Notes under the pieces: generated by a model | Told to the model about the DNA's origin: nothing | Seen by the model: only the letters and a program-made list of their open reading frames with translations | Database searches by the model: none | Shown here: one piece after another, positions 40,838 to 50,047 of the stretch | Position numbering within the stretch: the stretch's first letter is position 1 | How the letters are laid out: each line of letters opens with the position of its first letter | NCBI RefSeq assembly: GCF_019397265.1 | Contig: NZ_CP068985.1 | Span: forward strand, 4,444,501-4,508,500 | Reading direction: 5' to 3' | DNA from: Nonomuraea coxensis DSM 45129 | GTDB taxonomy: Bacteria > Actinomycetota > Actinomycetes > Streptosporangiales > Streptosporangiaceae | Length of the DNA stretch: 64,000 bases | Position numbers and translations under genes: made by a program

Positions 40838-42247
40838 TCAGGGGATCGGGGTGGCGTGGGCCCGCGCGACGGCCTCGGCGTGGTCGGCGGGCAGGAGGTG
40901 GCCGGCGGCGAGGGACCGGTCGGCGGCCCGGGTGAAGGCGGTGACGTAGTCCTGCCGGGTGGGATAGAGCTGGAGCAACCGGGCACTGCTGAACGGGGTG
41001 GTGGAGCCGAGCAGCAGGCACGCGCCCGTGATCTCGCCGCCGCTGTTGGTCGGCCCGTAGGCGGCCAGCGGCGCGTCCAGGTCGGGCAGCCGCACGCCGC
41101 CGAGCGCGTTGCCGTCACCGTCGCGCCGGATGGTGCCGAGCAGCAGGCTGATCTGCGGCCCCGAGGGTGGCGCGCCCAGCCCGCGCACCCACCGGTCGAG
41201 GTGGTGGTAGGCGGCGTTGGACGCGTACCGCCAGGTCATGGCGTTGACCGGCCGGTCGCAGGAGATGGGACGCCCGTCGTTGATGGCGCGGTCGCGCGCG
41301 TTCTGGGCGTTGTACTGGGCCAGTCCGTACGCGTCGGCGTGCGCGGTGCCGGCGACCTCCCACGTCCGGATGCGGGCGCCGTCGGACTGGCGGGCGTCGG
41401 CGAACGTCCTGACGTCGGTCTCGGACTCGACCTGGAAGACGGGGACGGCGGTGTCGGTGCGGATCCTGGCGGTGAGGGGCAGGGCGATGACCCCGTCCCC
41501 GATGGGCGCGGCGCCGGCGCCCCGTCCGTGGATGAGGAACCCGTCATAGGCGGGGATGATCGGCTGGATCGCGTTCGCGAAGGTGGCCAGGCGTCCGGCG
41601 GACTGCGAGTGGCCCGCGGCCAGGACCTTCGCGGGCGCGCCCGTCCCCAGCAGCGCCGGCGCGTGCGCCCGCACCGCCTCGGCGGCCTGCGCGAAGATCG
41701 AGTACGACAACGCGTCCGAGGCCAGCGAGACCTGCCCGTAGCGGGCGGGGTCGAGGCTCCTGAGCTTGTCGGCGCCGACCTTCTGCGTGGTGACGCCGAC
41801 GTAGGCGTACCCGGCGCGGGTGTACAACTCGTGCGACTGCGACCACTCCACGCCGATGTCCACCCCGAAGCTGACGTTCAGCCATTCCATGATGACGGTG
41901 CCGTTGAACCGGGCGGGGTCGGCCGGCCGCTCGACGAGCAGCCGGGTGGTGTACGCCTGGACGGTGCCGCTGCGGCGGGCACCCCACTGGCCGTTGGAGT
42001 ACCAGGTGCCGGTCTTCTGGAAGGTGTCGGCGCTGCCGCTCATCAGGAACTCGCGCTCCTCGTACCCGCGGGCGGCGAGGTCGGTCACGGTGGCCCCGAT
42101 GATCCTGCCCTGGCCCGCGCCGGCCGGGATCTCGGCGACGCTGACCGCCGCCGCATCCGCCCGCGCGGGGGCGGTGGGCAGCAGGAGGACCGCCGCCCCC
42201 CAGATGGCCACGGCCCGCGACAGGCCGTGGCGAAGTCGCTCGAACAT
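40838..42247 (-). CDS. Secreted alpha/beta hydrolase-domain protein
   Basis: 469 residues. Sec signal peptide with a basic start and cut near PARADA (about residue 31). Family: the alpha/beta hydrolase_10-like domain of large actinobacterial secreted proteins. The nucleophile is in AAGHSQSAGRL, the His in VAGTAHADAYG, and MEWLNVSFGVDIGVEW near residue 120 is a family hallmark. Substrate unknown, perhaps an ester polymer or lactone. ATG at 42247 with GGAGGAGA upstream. Confidence 0.85.
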   Translation of the reverse strand: MFERLRHGLSRAVAIWGAAVLLLPTAPARADAAAVSVAEIPAGAGQGRIIGATVTDLAARGYEEREFLMSGSADTFQKTGTWYSNGQWGARRSGTVQAYTTRLLVERPADPARFNGTVIMEWLNVSFGVDIGVEWSQSHELYTRAGYAYVGVTTQKVGADKLRSLDPARYGQVSLASDALSYSIFAQAAEAVRAHAPALLGTGAPAKVLAAGHSQSAGRLATFANAIQPIIPAYDGFLIHGRGAGAAPIGDGVIALPLTARIRTDTAVPVFQVESETDVRTFADARQSDGARIRTWEVAGTAHADAYGLAQYNAQNARDRAINDGRPISCDRPVNAMTWRYASNAAYHHLDRWVRGLGAPPSGPQISLLLGTIRRDGDGNALGGVRLPDLDAPLAAYGPTNSGGEITGACLLLGSTTPFSSARLLQLYPTRQDYVTAFTRAADRSLAAGHLLPADHAEAVARAHATPIP

Positions 42248-42355
42248 GCTGGATCTCCTCCTCGGAGGACGGCGGCGGGGAACAGACGCCAGTCTCCGAC
42301 GGGGGCCGCCCCCCGTGCATCGGGGAAATCACCAGTCAGGTCCGGGGAACAAGCG

Positions 42356-43540
42356 CTATCGGTCACGTGTCCCGAGGCTCGCCTGATCGGCGGCGGTACG
42401 GCCGGCCGCCCAGCCCTCCCGGTCCCAGGACGTGCGGACCGCGTGCGAGACCAGGTTCGGGAACATGCGCTCGACCGCCTGCTCCACCTGCTGTTCGCGG
42501 GCCGCCAGCACCGGCACCAGGTCGGCGCCCCTGCCGGCGCTCTCCTGCGCGACCGCGGCCGCCGTGGCCTCGGCGAGCCGCTCCCCGATCCTGGAGGCGA
42601 ACGCCGACAGGAACGACTGGCGGAACGTCCTGTTCTTCGACCGGCCGGTGCCGTGCTTCCTGGTGCCCGTGTTCACCAGCGCGGTCTGCGCCTGCACCAG
42701 CAGCGAGGTGAACAGCATCTCCACCCACGACAGGTCCGCCGCGAACCCCAGCACGGTGGCGAACCCCAGCTCCTCGGACCAGATCACCCGGCACCTGTTG
42801 GCCTCGGCGACGAGGTTGAGCAGCACGGCCTTGGGCTGCTCGTACGGCGCGTCGATGCCGACCCGGATGCCTCCCGGGGCCTCACCCCCGCCTGGCTGCG
42901 CGTCGAGCATCGCCGCGTCGATGCTGTACTTCGCCATCAGGCTCTGCGCCGCCGACGTGAACGTCCGCGCCTCCGCCTCGTACGTCGTCGACTCCGCCTT
43001 GGCCAGCAGCGCCCGCACCCGCGCCAACGTCTTCTCGCTGACCGTGTGCGAGCGTGCCAGGACCGTACGGCGAGCGGCCCCCGGCGGCGGGCCCAACGAC
43101 TCCAGCCGGGGCAGCCCGGTCAGCAACCCCAGCAGTTCCAGCACACCGGAGACGGTCACCAACCGGCCGGCCCCGTCGCGCGCCTGCCGCGCCGCCAGGT
43201 AGCCGCCCGTCCACCACACCGCGGCCTGCAGGCCGGCGAGCTGGCCGCGCCAGCGCTCATCCACCGTGGCCGGCGCGTAGCCGCGCAGCTCCCAGGCGAT
43301 GAGGTCGGCCGCCGCCCGCCCGTGCCAGTCGCTCAGCCGCCTGGCCGCGATCCTGACCACGTCGGCGGGCTGCCAGCCGTTCCGCCACAACCCCGACACC
43401 GTACGGGTCACGACCTCCACCAGCACCCGATCGGCGTCGTCCCGGTCGGCCAGGAAGGCGGCGGCGGAGTCGAAGGCCGCCTCATCCGCACGCGCAAGCG
43501 CCTCCAACGCCGCGCCGATCAGCTCATCAGCCTTGCTCAC
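42356..43540 (-). CDS. DUF2786 domain protein
   Basis: 394 residues. The DUF2786 block lies near the middle: VRALLAKAESTTYEAEARTF, then SAAQSLMAKYSIDAAMLDAQ. The N-terminal 180 residues are helical and not recognisable; the C-terminal part is basic around RKHGTGRSKNRTFRQSF. Function unknown; DUF2786 is shared with phage and host proteins. GTG start at 43540. It stands alone, between the secreted hydrolase and a divergent acetyltransferase. Confidence 0.85.
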   Translation of the reverse strand: MSKADELIGAALEALARADEAAFDSAAAFLADRDDADRVLVEVVTRTVSGLWRNGWQPADVVRIAARRLSDWHGRAAADLIAWELRGYAPATVDERWRGQLAGLQAAVWWTGGYLAARQARDGAGRLVTVSGVLELLGLLTGLPRLESLGPPPGAARRTVLARSHTVSEKTLARVRALLAKAESTTYEAEARTFTSAAQSLMAKYSIDAAMLDAQPGGGEAPGGIRVGIDAPYEQPKAVLLNLVAEANRCRVIWSEELGFATVLGFAADLSWVEMLFTSLLVQAQTALVNTGTRKHGTGRSKNRTFRQSFLSAFASRIGERLAEATAAAVAQESAGRGADLVPVLAAREQQVEQAVERMFPNLVSHAVRTSWDREGWAAGRTAADQASLGTRDR

Positions 43541-43717
43541 ACGTGCCGTCCACCCCTGTAGAAGGTCCGCCAGAACTTTACCGTGACGGAGCCTCCGTCC
43601 CTGCCCGCCCGCCGCGGCGGACGGCGGCAAGGTCCTGACCGGCCCCGGCTGTGCCGGCGGATCCAGCCAGGGCGGCCGGGGCTGGGCCGGAGCGGCCGGC
43701 GGAGTAGGTTCTTGCGC

Positions 43718-44536
43718 GTGACTGACATTCGACTTCTCGATCCGGCGGAACTGCCCCTGTGCCAGCGGCTGGAAAGCGATCGCGGGTGGTCCACCGACGA
43801 GGCCAAATGGCGGCTGATGTTCGAGGCAGGCGAGGTCTACGCCGTCGACGCGGCCGACGGCGACGGCCTGGCGGGGTGCGTGGTGGTGACCCGCTACGGT
43901 GACTCGCTGGCCGGCGTCGGCATGATGCTGGTCGCCGGCAGGTACGGCAGGCAAGGGCTCGGTACGCGGCTGATGGAGCACGCCCTGCACGTCGCCGGTG
44001 ACCGCGTCGTGGAGCTGACCGCGACCCGGTTCGGGCGCCCCGTCTACGAGCGGCTGGGTTTCCGGCCCACGGGCAGCCTGACGATCACCATGGGCCCGAT
44101 GGAGGGGGCGGCGTGCTCGCCCGGAGTCCGCGTGGCGACACCGGAGGACCACGCCGCGCTCCTCGACCTGGACGCCGAGGTCACCGGCGCCGACCGGAGC
44201 AGGGCGCTGACCGCGCTGCTGGCCACGGCCGAGCGTACGGTCGTCACCGACGGCGGCTTCGCCGTGGCCTGGAACGCCGGCCCGCACCGCGTCATCGGCC
44301 CCGTCGTCTCACCCTCGGAGGAAGCGGCCCGCGAGCTGATCCTGGCCGCCGCCCACGGCTCCGACCGCGACGTGCGGATCGACCTGCTGGACGCCTATCC
44401 GGGGCTGCGCCCGTGGCTCACCGGGCTGGGGCCCGCGGAGGGACCCGCGGCCCTGCCGACGATGGTCCACGGAGCCCGCCGCCACCCGGGCGACCGTGGG
44501 CGATACGTCGCGCCCATCCTCATCTCGATGGGCTGA
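43718..44536 (+). CDS. GNAT-family N-acetyltransferase, two-domain
   Basis: 272 residues. First GNAT domain has the acetyl-CoA loop RYGRQGLGTRLMEHAL and ends at VYERLGFRPTG; the second half (after VRVATPEDHAALLDLD) looks like a degenerate second GNAT domain. It moves an acetyl group to an amine; substrate unknown. GTG at 43718 chosen because TDIRLLDPAEL is the normal first strand. Convergent with the racemase gene. Confidence 0.88.
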   Translation: MTDIRLLDPAELPLCQRLESDRGWSTDEAKWRLMFEAGEVYAVDAADGDGLAGCVVVTRYGDSLAGVGMMLVAGRYGRQGLGTRLMEHALHVAGDRVVELTATRFGRPVYERLGFRPTGSLTITMGPMEGAACSPGVRVATPEDHAALLDLDAEVTGADRSRALTALLATAERTVVTDGGFAVAWNAGPHRVIGPVVSPSEEAARELILAAAHGSDRDVRIDLLDAYPGLRPWLTGLGPAEGPAALPTMVHGARRHPGDRGRYVAPILISMG

Positions 44537-44543
44537 CCGGCCC

Positions 44544-45656
44544 TCAGCCGGCTGCGGCGTCGGCGACGCCCCACTCCTCCAGGACTTCGAGCGTGTGCCG
44601 GCCCGGCGCCGGCGGCGGCGTGCCCAGCGCGGTGGGCGTCCGGGAGAAGCGGGGCGCCGGGGCGGGCTGCAGCAGTCCCTCGTGCTCCACGATGGATCCA
44701 CGCGCCTTGATGTGCGGATGGTCGGCGGCCTCGCGCAGGCTGACCACCGGCGCCACGCAGGCGTCGGACCCGGCGAAGACCGCCGACCACTCCGCCTGGC
44801 TCCTGCTCGCGAAGGCGGCCGCGAGCTTGTCGCGCAGAGCGGGCCAGTGCGCCTTGTCGTGCTGGCGCGCCGGGTCCTCGTCGAGCTCCAGCACGGCCAG
44901 CAGTTCCGCGTAGAACTTGGGCTCCAGCGCGCCGACGGCCATGTGCCGGCCGTCGGCGGTCTCGTACACCGCGTAGAAGGGCGCACCGCCGTCCAGCAGG
45001 TTGACGCCGCGCTCGTCCGCCCACGTGCCGGTGGCGAGCATCATGTGGGTGCCGGCCAGAAGGTGCGCGGTGCCGTCCACGATCGCGGCGTCGACGACCT
45101 GCCCCTGCCCGGAGCGGTCCGCCTCGCGCAGCGCCGCCAGCACGCCGATGACCAGGTAGTTGCCGCCCCCGCCGAAGTCGCCGAGCAGGTTGACCGGGAT
45201 CTGCGGCGGCCCTCCCGCCGCGCCGATGGCGTGCAGGGCCCCGGTCAGCGCGATGTAGCCGATGTCGTGGCCCGCCTGCTGCGCCATCGGGCCGTCCTGC
45301 CCCCAGCCGGTCATCCGGCCGTACACCAGGCGGGGGTTGCGCGCGTGGCAGGCTTCGGGGCCCAGCCCCAGCCGCTCGGCGACACCGGGACGGTAGCCCT
45401 CGATGAGCACGTCGGCCACGGCCGCCATCGACAGCACGGCCGCCACCGCCTCGGGCCGTTTGAGATCGAGGACCACCGATCTCTTGCCGCGGTTCAGCAG
45501 GTCCAGGTGCTCCATGCCGGGGAAGAAGGCGCCGCCTCCTGGCCGGTCGACGCGCACCACGTCGGCGCCCAGGTCGGCCAGCATCATCCCGGCGAACGGG
45601 CCGGGCCCGATGCCGCCGAGTTCCAGCACTTTGACGCCGGACAGAGGACCGCTCAT
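44544..45656 (-). CDS. Alpha-methylacyl-CoA racemase (family III)
   Basis: 370 residues. CaiB/BaiF fold with the racemase pair: His in QQAGHDIGYIALTG and Asp in NLLGDFGGGG, as in the His126/Asp156 pair of the M. tuberculosis enzyme. It converts (R)- to (S)-2-methylacyl-CoA so that acyl-CoA dehydrogenases can act, used in branched-chain and steroid side-chain breakdown. ATG at 45656 with GGAG eight bases upstream is preferred over the GTG at 45665. Last gene of the operon starting at 50845. Confidence 0.9.
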   Translation of the reverse strand: MSGPLSGVKVLELGGIGPGPFAGMMLADLGADVVRVDRPGGGAFFPGMEHLDLLNRGKRSVVLDLKRPEAVAAVLSMAAVADVLIEGYRPGVAERLGLGPEACHARNPRLVYGRMTGWGQDGPMAQQAGHDIGYIALTGALHAIGAAGGPPQIPVNLLGDFGGGGNYLVIGVLAALREADRSGQGQVVDAAIVDGTAHLLAGTHMMLATGTWADERGVNLLDGGAPFYAVYETADGRHMAVGALEPKFYAELLAVLELDEDPARQHDKAHWPALRDKLAAAFASRSQAEWSAVFAGSDACVAPVVSLREAADHPHIKARGSIVEHEGLLQPAPAPRFSRTPTALGTPPPAPGRHTLEVLEEWGVADAAAG

Positions 45657-45716
45657 CGTCAACACTCCAGTCGGATCGGTCGTACGGACGGAAGAAGGGT
45701 GAGGAACCCCGGCGGG

Positions 45717-46439
45717 TCAGGACGTGCGACGGGTCGTTCCGCGCGCGGTGTCCCCGGCCTCGTCGGCCAGTTGTGATCGGCTGCTGAGGCCGTGCCGGAC
45801 CAGGGACTGGGCGGTGCGGAGGACCGTCTCGTAGGTGTCGCGTCTGGGGTTCCACCACTCGGCCGCCCAGTTGAGCGCGCCGATGACGAGCAGCTGCGCG
45901 GTGCGGGCGTCGAGGTCGGGCCGCAGCCGGCCGTCCTCGTGGAGGTCCTGGAAGAGGTTGCGCCACAGCTTGCCGTAGGCGGCTTCCTCGGCGAGCTGCC
46001 GGGTGCGCAGGTGTTCGGGCATCTGTCCGGAGTTGCGGATCAGGGCCGTGGCGAAGTCGGACAGTTCGAGTTCGAGGTGCAGGTGGGCCTCGACGGCGGC
46101 GCAGATGCGGTCCACGGGGGTGGTGTCGTCGGGGAGTTCGTCGAGGACCTTGGTGACGTGTTCGCGGACGCGCTGGGCTCCGGTCCACATGACTTCCTCG
46201 ATGAGTTCGTCACGGGAGCCGAAGTAGTAGTAGATGGCCGGTGCCTGCAGCTGGGCCTGGTCGGCGATGTCGCCGAGGCGGGTGCCCGCGTAGCCCTTGC
46301 GGCTGAGCACGTGCGCGGCCGCGTCGAGGATCCGCTCGCGGGTGCGGCTGGACTTGGAGGGGGCGTCGTCGGCCGGGGCCGCCCCGTCCCCGGCCTTCTG
46401 CCTGCGGGCCCTGCGCGCTGAGGGGTGTCCCGGCGTCAA
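45717..46439 (-). CDS. TetR family transcriptional regulator
   Basis: 240 residues. DNA-binding part about 31-77: TRERILDAAAHVLSRKGYAG, TRLGDIADQAQLQAPAIYYYF. The C-terminal domain is of the type found in fatty-acid/steroid regulators (KstR-like), an inference from layout only. The TTG at 46439 overlaps the stop of the acyl-CoA dehydrogenase upstream (TTGA). It lies within an acyl-CoA operon, and AT-rich palindromes occur in four promoter regions nearby; these are its likely binding sites. Confidence 0.9.
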   Translation of the reverse strand: MTPGHPSARRARRQKAGDGAAPADDAPSKSSRTRERILDAAAHVLSRKGYAGTRLGDIADQAQLQAPAIYYYFGSRDELIEEVMWTGAQRVREHVTKVLDELPDDTTPVDRICAAVEAHLHLELELSDFATALIRNSGQMPEHLRTRQLAEEAAYGKLWRNLFQDLHEDGRLRPDLDARTAQLLVIGALNWAAEWWNPRRDTYETVLRTAQSLVRHGLSSRSQLADEAGDTARGTTRRTS

Positions 46440-47593
46440 AGGTCCAGGCCCCCTCGGCGGACGAGCTGGGAGGCGATGACGTTGCGCTGGATCTCGTTGG
46501 TGCCCTCACCGACGATCATGAGCGGGGCGTCGCGGAAGTAGCGCTCGACGTCGAACTCGGTGGAGTAGCCGTAGCCGCCGTGGATGCGGACGGAGTTGAG
46601 CGCGATCTCCATGGCCGTCTCGGAGGCGAAGAGCTTGGCCATGCCGGCCTCCATGTCGCAGCGCTGCCCGAGGTCGAGTCGTTCGGCGGCGTGCAGGGTG
46701 AGCTGGCGGGCGGCGGTGAGCTTGGTGGCCATGTCGGCGAGGTAGTTGCCGATCGACTGGTGCTTCCAGATCGGCTTGCCGAAGCTCTCACGCTCCTGCG
46801 CGTAGCGCAGCGAGTCCTCGAACGCGGCCCGGCCGACGCCGAGGGCGCGGGCGGCGACCTGGATGCGGCCGGTCTCCAGCCCCTTCATCATCTGGCCGAA
46901 GCCGCGGCCCTCGACGCCGCCCAGCACCGCGGAGGCGGGGGCGTGGTAGTCGTCGAAGGAGAGCTCGCAGCTCTCCACGCCCTTGTAACCGAGCTTGGGC
47001 AGGTCCTTGGAGACGGTCAGGCCGGGCCCGTGCTCGACGAGCAGGATGCTCATGCCGCTGTGCGTGGGCCGCGCGGCCGGGTCGGTCTTGCAGAGCAGGG
47101 CGATGAGCTGGGAGCGGCGGGAGTTGGTGATCCACGTCTTGGCGCCGTTGATCACGTAACCGTCGCCGGAACTCCGGGCCGTGGTGGTCATGGCCTGCAG
47201 GTCGGAGCCGCCGCCCGGCTCGGTGAGCGCCATGGTGGCGCGGACCTCGCCGGTGGCCATGCGCGGCAGGTAGCGCTGCTTCTGCTCCTCGGTGCCGAAG
47301 GCCGAGATGAGCTTGGCGACCACGGTGTGCCCGCCCATGGCGCCGGCCAGGCTCATCCAGCCGCGGGCCAGCTCCTCGGTGACCATCACGTAGCACGCGG
47401 TGGAGACGAGAACGTCCCCGTAGGGCTCGGGGACGGCGAGCCCGAAGATGCCGAGCCGCTTCATCTGCTCGATGAGCTTCTCCGGGTACTCGTCGGCGTG
47501 TTCCAGCTCGCGGGCCACCGGTCTGACCTCGCGGTCGACGAAGTCCCGCACGGTCTCCACGACCGCCTTCTCCTCTTCGGACAGTGCTGTCAT
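46436..47593 (-). CDS. Acyl-CoA dehydrogenase
   Basis: 385 residues, FAD enzyme that makes the alpha,beta double bond in an acyl-CoA. Motifs: MALTEPGGGSDLQAM, WITNSRRSQL, the FAD/dimer part RESFGKPIWKHQSIGNYLAD, and the catalytic Glu in VGEGTNEIQRNVIA. Full length. Downstream of a second dehydrogenase, with 81 bases between; the two may form a pair or act on different substrates. Confidence 0.94.
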   Translation of the reverse strand: MTALSEEEKAVVETVRDFVDREVRPVARELEHADEYPEKLIEQMKRLGIFGLAVPEPYGDVLVSTACYVMVTEELARGWMSLAGAMGGHTVVAKLISAFGTEEQKQRYLPRMATGEVRATMALTEPGGGSDLQAMTTTARSSGDGYVINGAKTWITNSRRSQLIALLCKTDPAARPTHSGMSILLVEHGPGLTVSKDLPKLGYKGVESCELSFDDYHAPASAVLGGVEGRGFGQMMKGLETGRIQVAARALGVGRAAFEDSLRYAQERESFGKPIWKHQSIGNYLADMATKLTAARQLTLHAAERLDLGQRCDMEAGMAKLFASETAMEIALNSVRIHGGYGYSTEFDVERYFRDAPLMIVGEGTNEIQRNVIASQLVRRGGLDL

Positions 47594-47674
47594 CTCGGCT
47601 CCTCTCGTACTGCCGCTGCGCGGCTCCGAGGCCGCCTTGTGAATCTGGATGAGAAAGTGTGGTGGGGGCGAAGC

Positions 47675-48829
47675 TCAGGATCGCGCGGCGAGGTCCCGGC
47701 CGATGATCTCTTTCATGATCTCGGTGGTGCCGCCGTAGATGGTCTGGATCCTGGTGTCGGCGAAGGCCCGGGCGACGGGGTACTCCAGCATGTAGCCGTA
47801 GCCGCCGTGCAGTTGCAGGCACTGGTCGACCACGCGCTTCTGCAGCTCGCTGATCCACCACTTGCCCTTGGCCGCGTCCACGGGCGTCAGCTCGCCGGCG
47901 TTGTGGGCGAGCACGCACCGGTCGGTGTAGGCCTGGGCGATGTCCAGCTCGGTCTCCATCTCCGCCAGGGCGAAGCGGGTGGCCTGGAAGTCGCCGATCC
48001 GCCTGCCGAACGCCTCCCGCTGGAAACAGTAGTCCCGGGTCAGCTCGTAGACGGCACGGGCGCCCGTCATGGACTGCGCGATGATCCCCAGCCGCTCGCG
48101 GGCCAGATGGCTCATCAGGTAGCGCAGCCCCTGGCCCTCGGCGCCCAGCAGGTTCTCAGGCGGCAGCCGGACGTCCTCGAAGAACAGCTCCGCGGTGTCC
48201 TGGCCGTGGAGCCCGAGCTTGTCGAGCTGCCGGCCACGGGTGAAGCCGGGCATCCCGTCCTCGACGACGAACAGGCTGTACCCGCGCGAGCCCGCCTCCG
48301 GGTCGGTCCGGGCCGCCACGATCACCAGGTCCGCGGTGATCCCGCTGCTGATGAACGTCTTCTGCCCGGTGAGCAGCCAGGAGTCGCCGTCGCGCCGGGC
48401 GGCCGTCCGCATGCCCTGAAGGTCGCTGCCGGTGCCCGGCTCGGTCATCGCCAGCGCGCCGATCACGTCGCCGCCCGCGAACCCCGGCAGCCAGCGCCGC
48501 TTCTGCTCCTCGGTGGTGAGGTCCAGCAGGTAGTTCAGGACCAGGTCGTCCTGGAGTCCCAGGGTGACCGTGAAGGTCGTCGCGTGGACGCGGGCCACCT
48601 CCTCGCACACCACCATGCGGTAGCGGTAGTCCTGCACGCCGGCGCCGCCGTACTCCTCGGGGACCTCGAGCCCGGCGATGCCCTGCCTGCGGGCCGCGGC
48701 CAGGACGCCGCGGTCCATGCGGCGCTCCTCCTCCCAGCGCCGGTAGTGGGGGACCACCTCGCGGGCCAGGAACTCCCGAACCGTCTGCCGGTACTCCTCG
48801 TGGTCCTCGGTGTAGAGCTCTCGCCTCAT
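47675..48829 (-). CDS. Acyl-CoA dehydrogenase
   Basis: 384 residues. Motifs: LAMTEPGTGSDLQGM, TFISSGITADLVIVAAR, REAFGRRIGDFQATRFALAE, and the C-terminal IYGGTTEIMKEIIGRDL, where the Glu in GGTTEI takes the catalytic place. Long-chain type by its IGDFQ and TTEIM motifs. The gene lies between a thiolase and another dehydrogenase in one operon. Confidence 0.94.
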   Translation of the reverse strand: MRRELYTEDHEEYRQTVREFLAREVVPHYRRWEEERRMDRGVLAAARRQGIAGLEVPEEYGGAGVQDYRYRMVVCEEVARVHATTFTVTLGLQDDLVLNYLLDLTTEEQKRRWLPGFAGGDVIGALAMTEPGTGSDLQGMRTAARRDGDSWLLTGQKTFISSGITADLVIVAARTDPEAGSRGYSLFVVEDGMPGFTRGRQLDKLGLHGQDTAELFFEDVRLPPENLLGAEGQGLRYLMSHLARERLGIIAQSMTGARAVYELTRDYCFQREAFGRRIGDFQATRFALAEMETELDIAQAYTDRCVLAHNAGELTPVDAAKGKWWISELQKRVVDQCLQLHGGYGYMLEYPVARAFADTRIQTIYGGTTEIMKEIIGRDLAARS

Positions 48830-48831
48830 GC

Positions 48832-49986
48832 TCAGCCCAGCCGCTCGATGATGGTCACGTTGGCCTGGCCGCCGCCCTCGCACATCGTCTGCAGGCCGTA
48901 CCGGCCGCCGGTGCGCTCCAGCTCGTGCAGCAGCGTGGTCATGATGCGGGCGCCGGAGGCGCCGAGGGGGTGGCCGAGCGCGATCGCGCCGCCGTTGACG
49001 TTCACGCGGGCGGGGTCGGCGCCGATGTGCTTCTGCCAGGCCAGCACCACGCTGGCGAACGCCTCGTTGACCTCGGCGAGGTCGATGTCGCCGATGGTGA
49101 GGCCGGCCTTGCGCAGGGCGTGCTCGGTCGCCGGCAGCGGCGCGACGAGGAGGTTGACCGGGCTGGCGCCGCGCACCGACAGGTGGTGGATCCGGGCCCT
49201 CGGCACCAGGCCGTGCTCCTTGACGGCCCGCTCGGAGGCGATCAGCATCGCGGCGGAGGCGTCGGAGATCTGGCTGGAGACCGCCGCGGTCAGCCGTCCG
49301 CCGGGGGCCAGCGGCTTCAGCCCCGCCATCTTCTCCAGCGTCGTGTCGGCGCGGGGTCCCTCGTCGTGCTCCACCCCTTCGCAGACGAGGATCTCCCGGG
49401 CGAAGCGGCCCTCCTCGCGTGCCGTGAGGGCGCGCCGGTGGCTTTCCAGGGCGAAGCGCTCCATGTCCTCGCGGGAGAAGCCCCACTCCTCGGCGATCGT
49501 CTCGGCGCTGCGGAACTGGGAGATCTCCTGGTCGCCGTAGCGCGCCTGCCAGCCCTTGCTGCCGGTCCACGGGTCGACCGCCCCGTACGGCTCGCCCGCG
49601 GCGAACGACGACAGGATGGGGAACTGGCTCATCTTCTGCACGCCGCCGGCGATGACCAGGTCGGTGGTCCCGCTCATCACGGCCTGGGCGGCGAAGTGGA
49701 CCGCCTGCTGCGACGAGCCGCACTGCCGGTCGATGGTGACGCCGGGGACGGACTCGGGCAGCCCGGCGACGAGCGCCGCGGTGCGGGCGATGTCGCCGGC
49801 CTGCGAGCCGATGGCGTCGATGCAGCCGTACACGACGTCCTCGATCGCCTCGGGGTCGACGTCGTTGCGCTCGACGAGCGCCCGGATCGGCGCGGCACCG
49901 AGATCGGCGGGGTGGACGCCGGCGAATCCGCCGCCGCGCCGGCCGGTGGCGGTCCTGACGGCATCGACGATGTAGGCCTCGGGCAT
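48832..49986 (-). CDS. Acetyl-CoA C-acyltransferase (thiolase)
   Basis: 384 residues. Nucleophile Cys in IDRQCGSSQQ, His in GGAIALGHPLGASG, second Cys in TMCEGGGQ. Cleaves 3-ketoacyl-CoA. The ATG at 49986 follows AGGAAGAC; a start 12 bases upstream (49998) lacks the spacing. Next to two acyl-CoA dehydrogenases, so beta-oxidation. Confidence 0.94.
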   Translation of the reverse strand: MPEAYIVDAVRTATGRRGGGFAGVHPADLGAAPIRALVERNDVDPEAIEDVVYGCIDAIGSQAGDIARTAALVAGLPESVPGVTIDRQCGSSQQAVHFAAQAVMSGTTDLVIAGGVQKMSQFPILSSFAAGEPYGAVDPWTGSKGWQARYGDQEISQFRSAETIAEEWGFSREDMERFALESHRRALTAREEGRFAREILVCEGVEHDEGPRADTTLEKMAGLKPLAPGGRLTAAVSSQISDASAAMLIASERAVKEHGLVPRARIHHLSVRGASPVNLLVAPLPATEHALRKAGLTIGDIDLAEVNEAFASVVLAWQKHIGADPARVNVNGGAIALGHPLGASGARIMTTLLHELERTGGRYGLQTMCEGGGQANVTIIERLG

Positions 49987-50047
49987 GTCTTCCTCCATGT
50001 ACGGGATGATTGGGGAGATTGAGGGGATCGGGCGGCAGGGGCGATGC

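Noticed and set aside
43583..43717. N-terminal extension of the acetyltransferase from 43583
   Set aside because: The extra 45 residues are Arg/Gly/Pro-rich without structure; the GTG at 43718 begins at the normal first strand of the fold.
46580..49540. Long plus-strand open frame of almost 1,000 codons
   Set aside because: It is antisense to two acyl-CoA dehydrogenases and a thiolase. Its translation is Gly/Ala/Leu/Arg-rich with no motif; such stop-free frames arise from high third-position GC.
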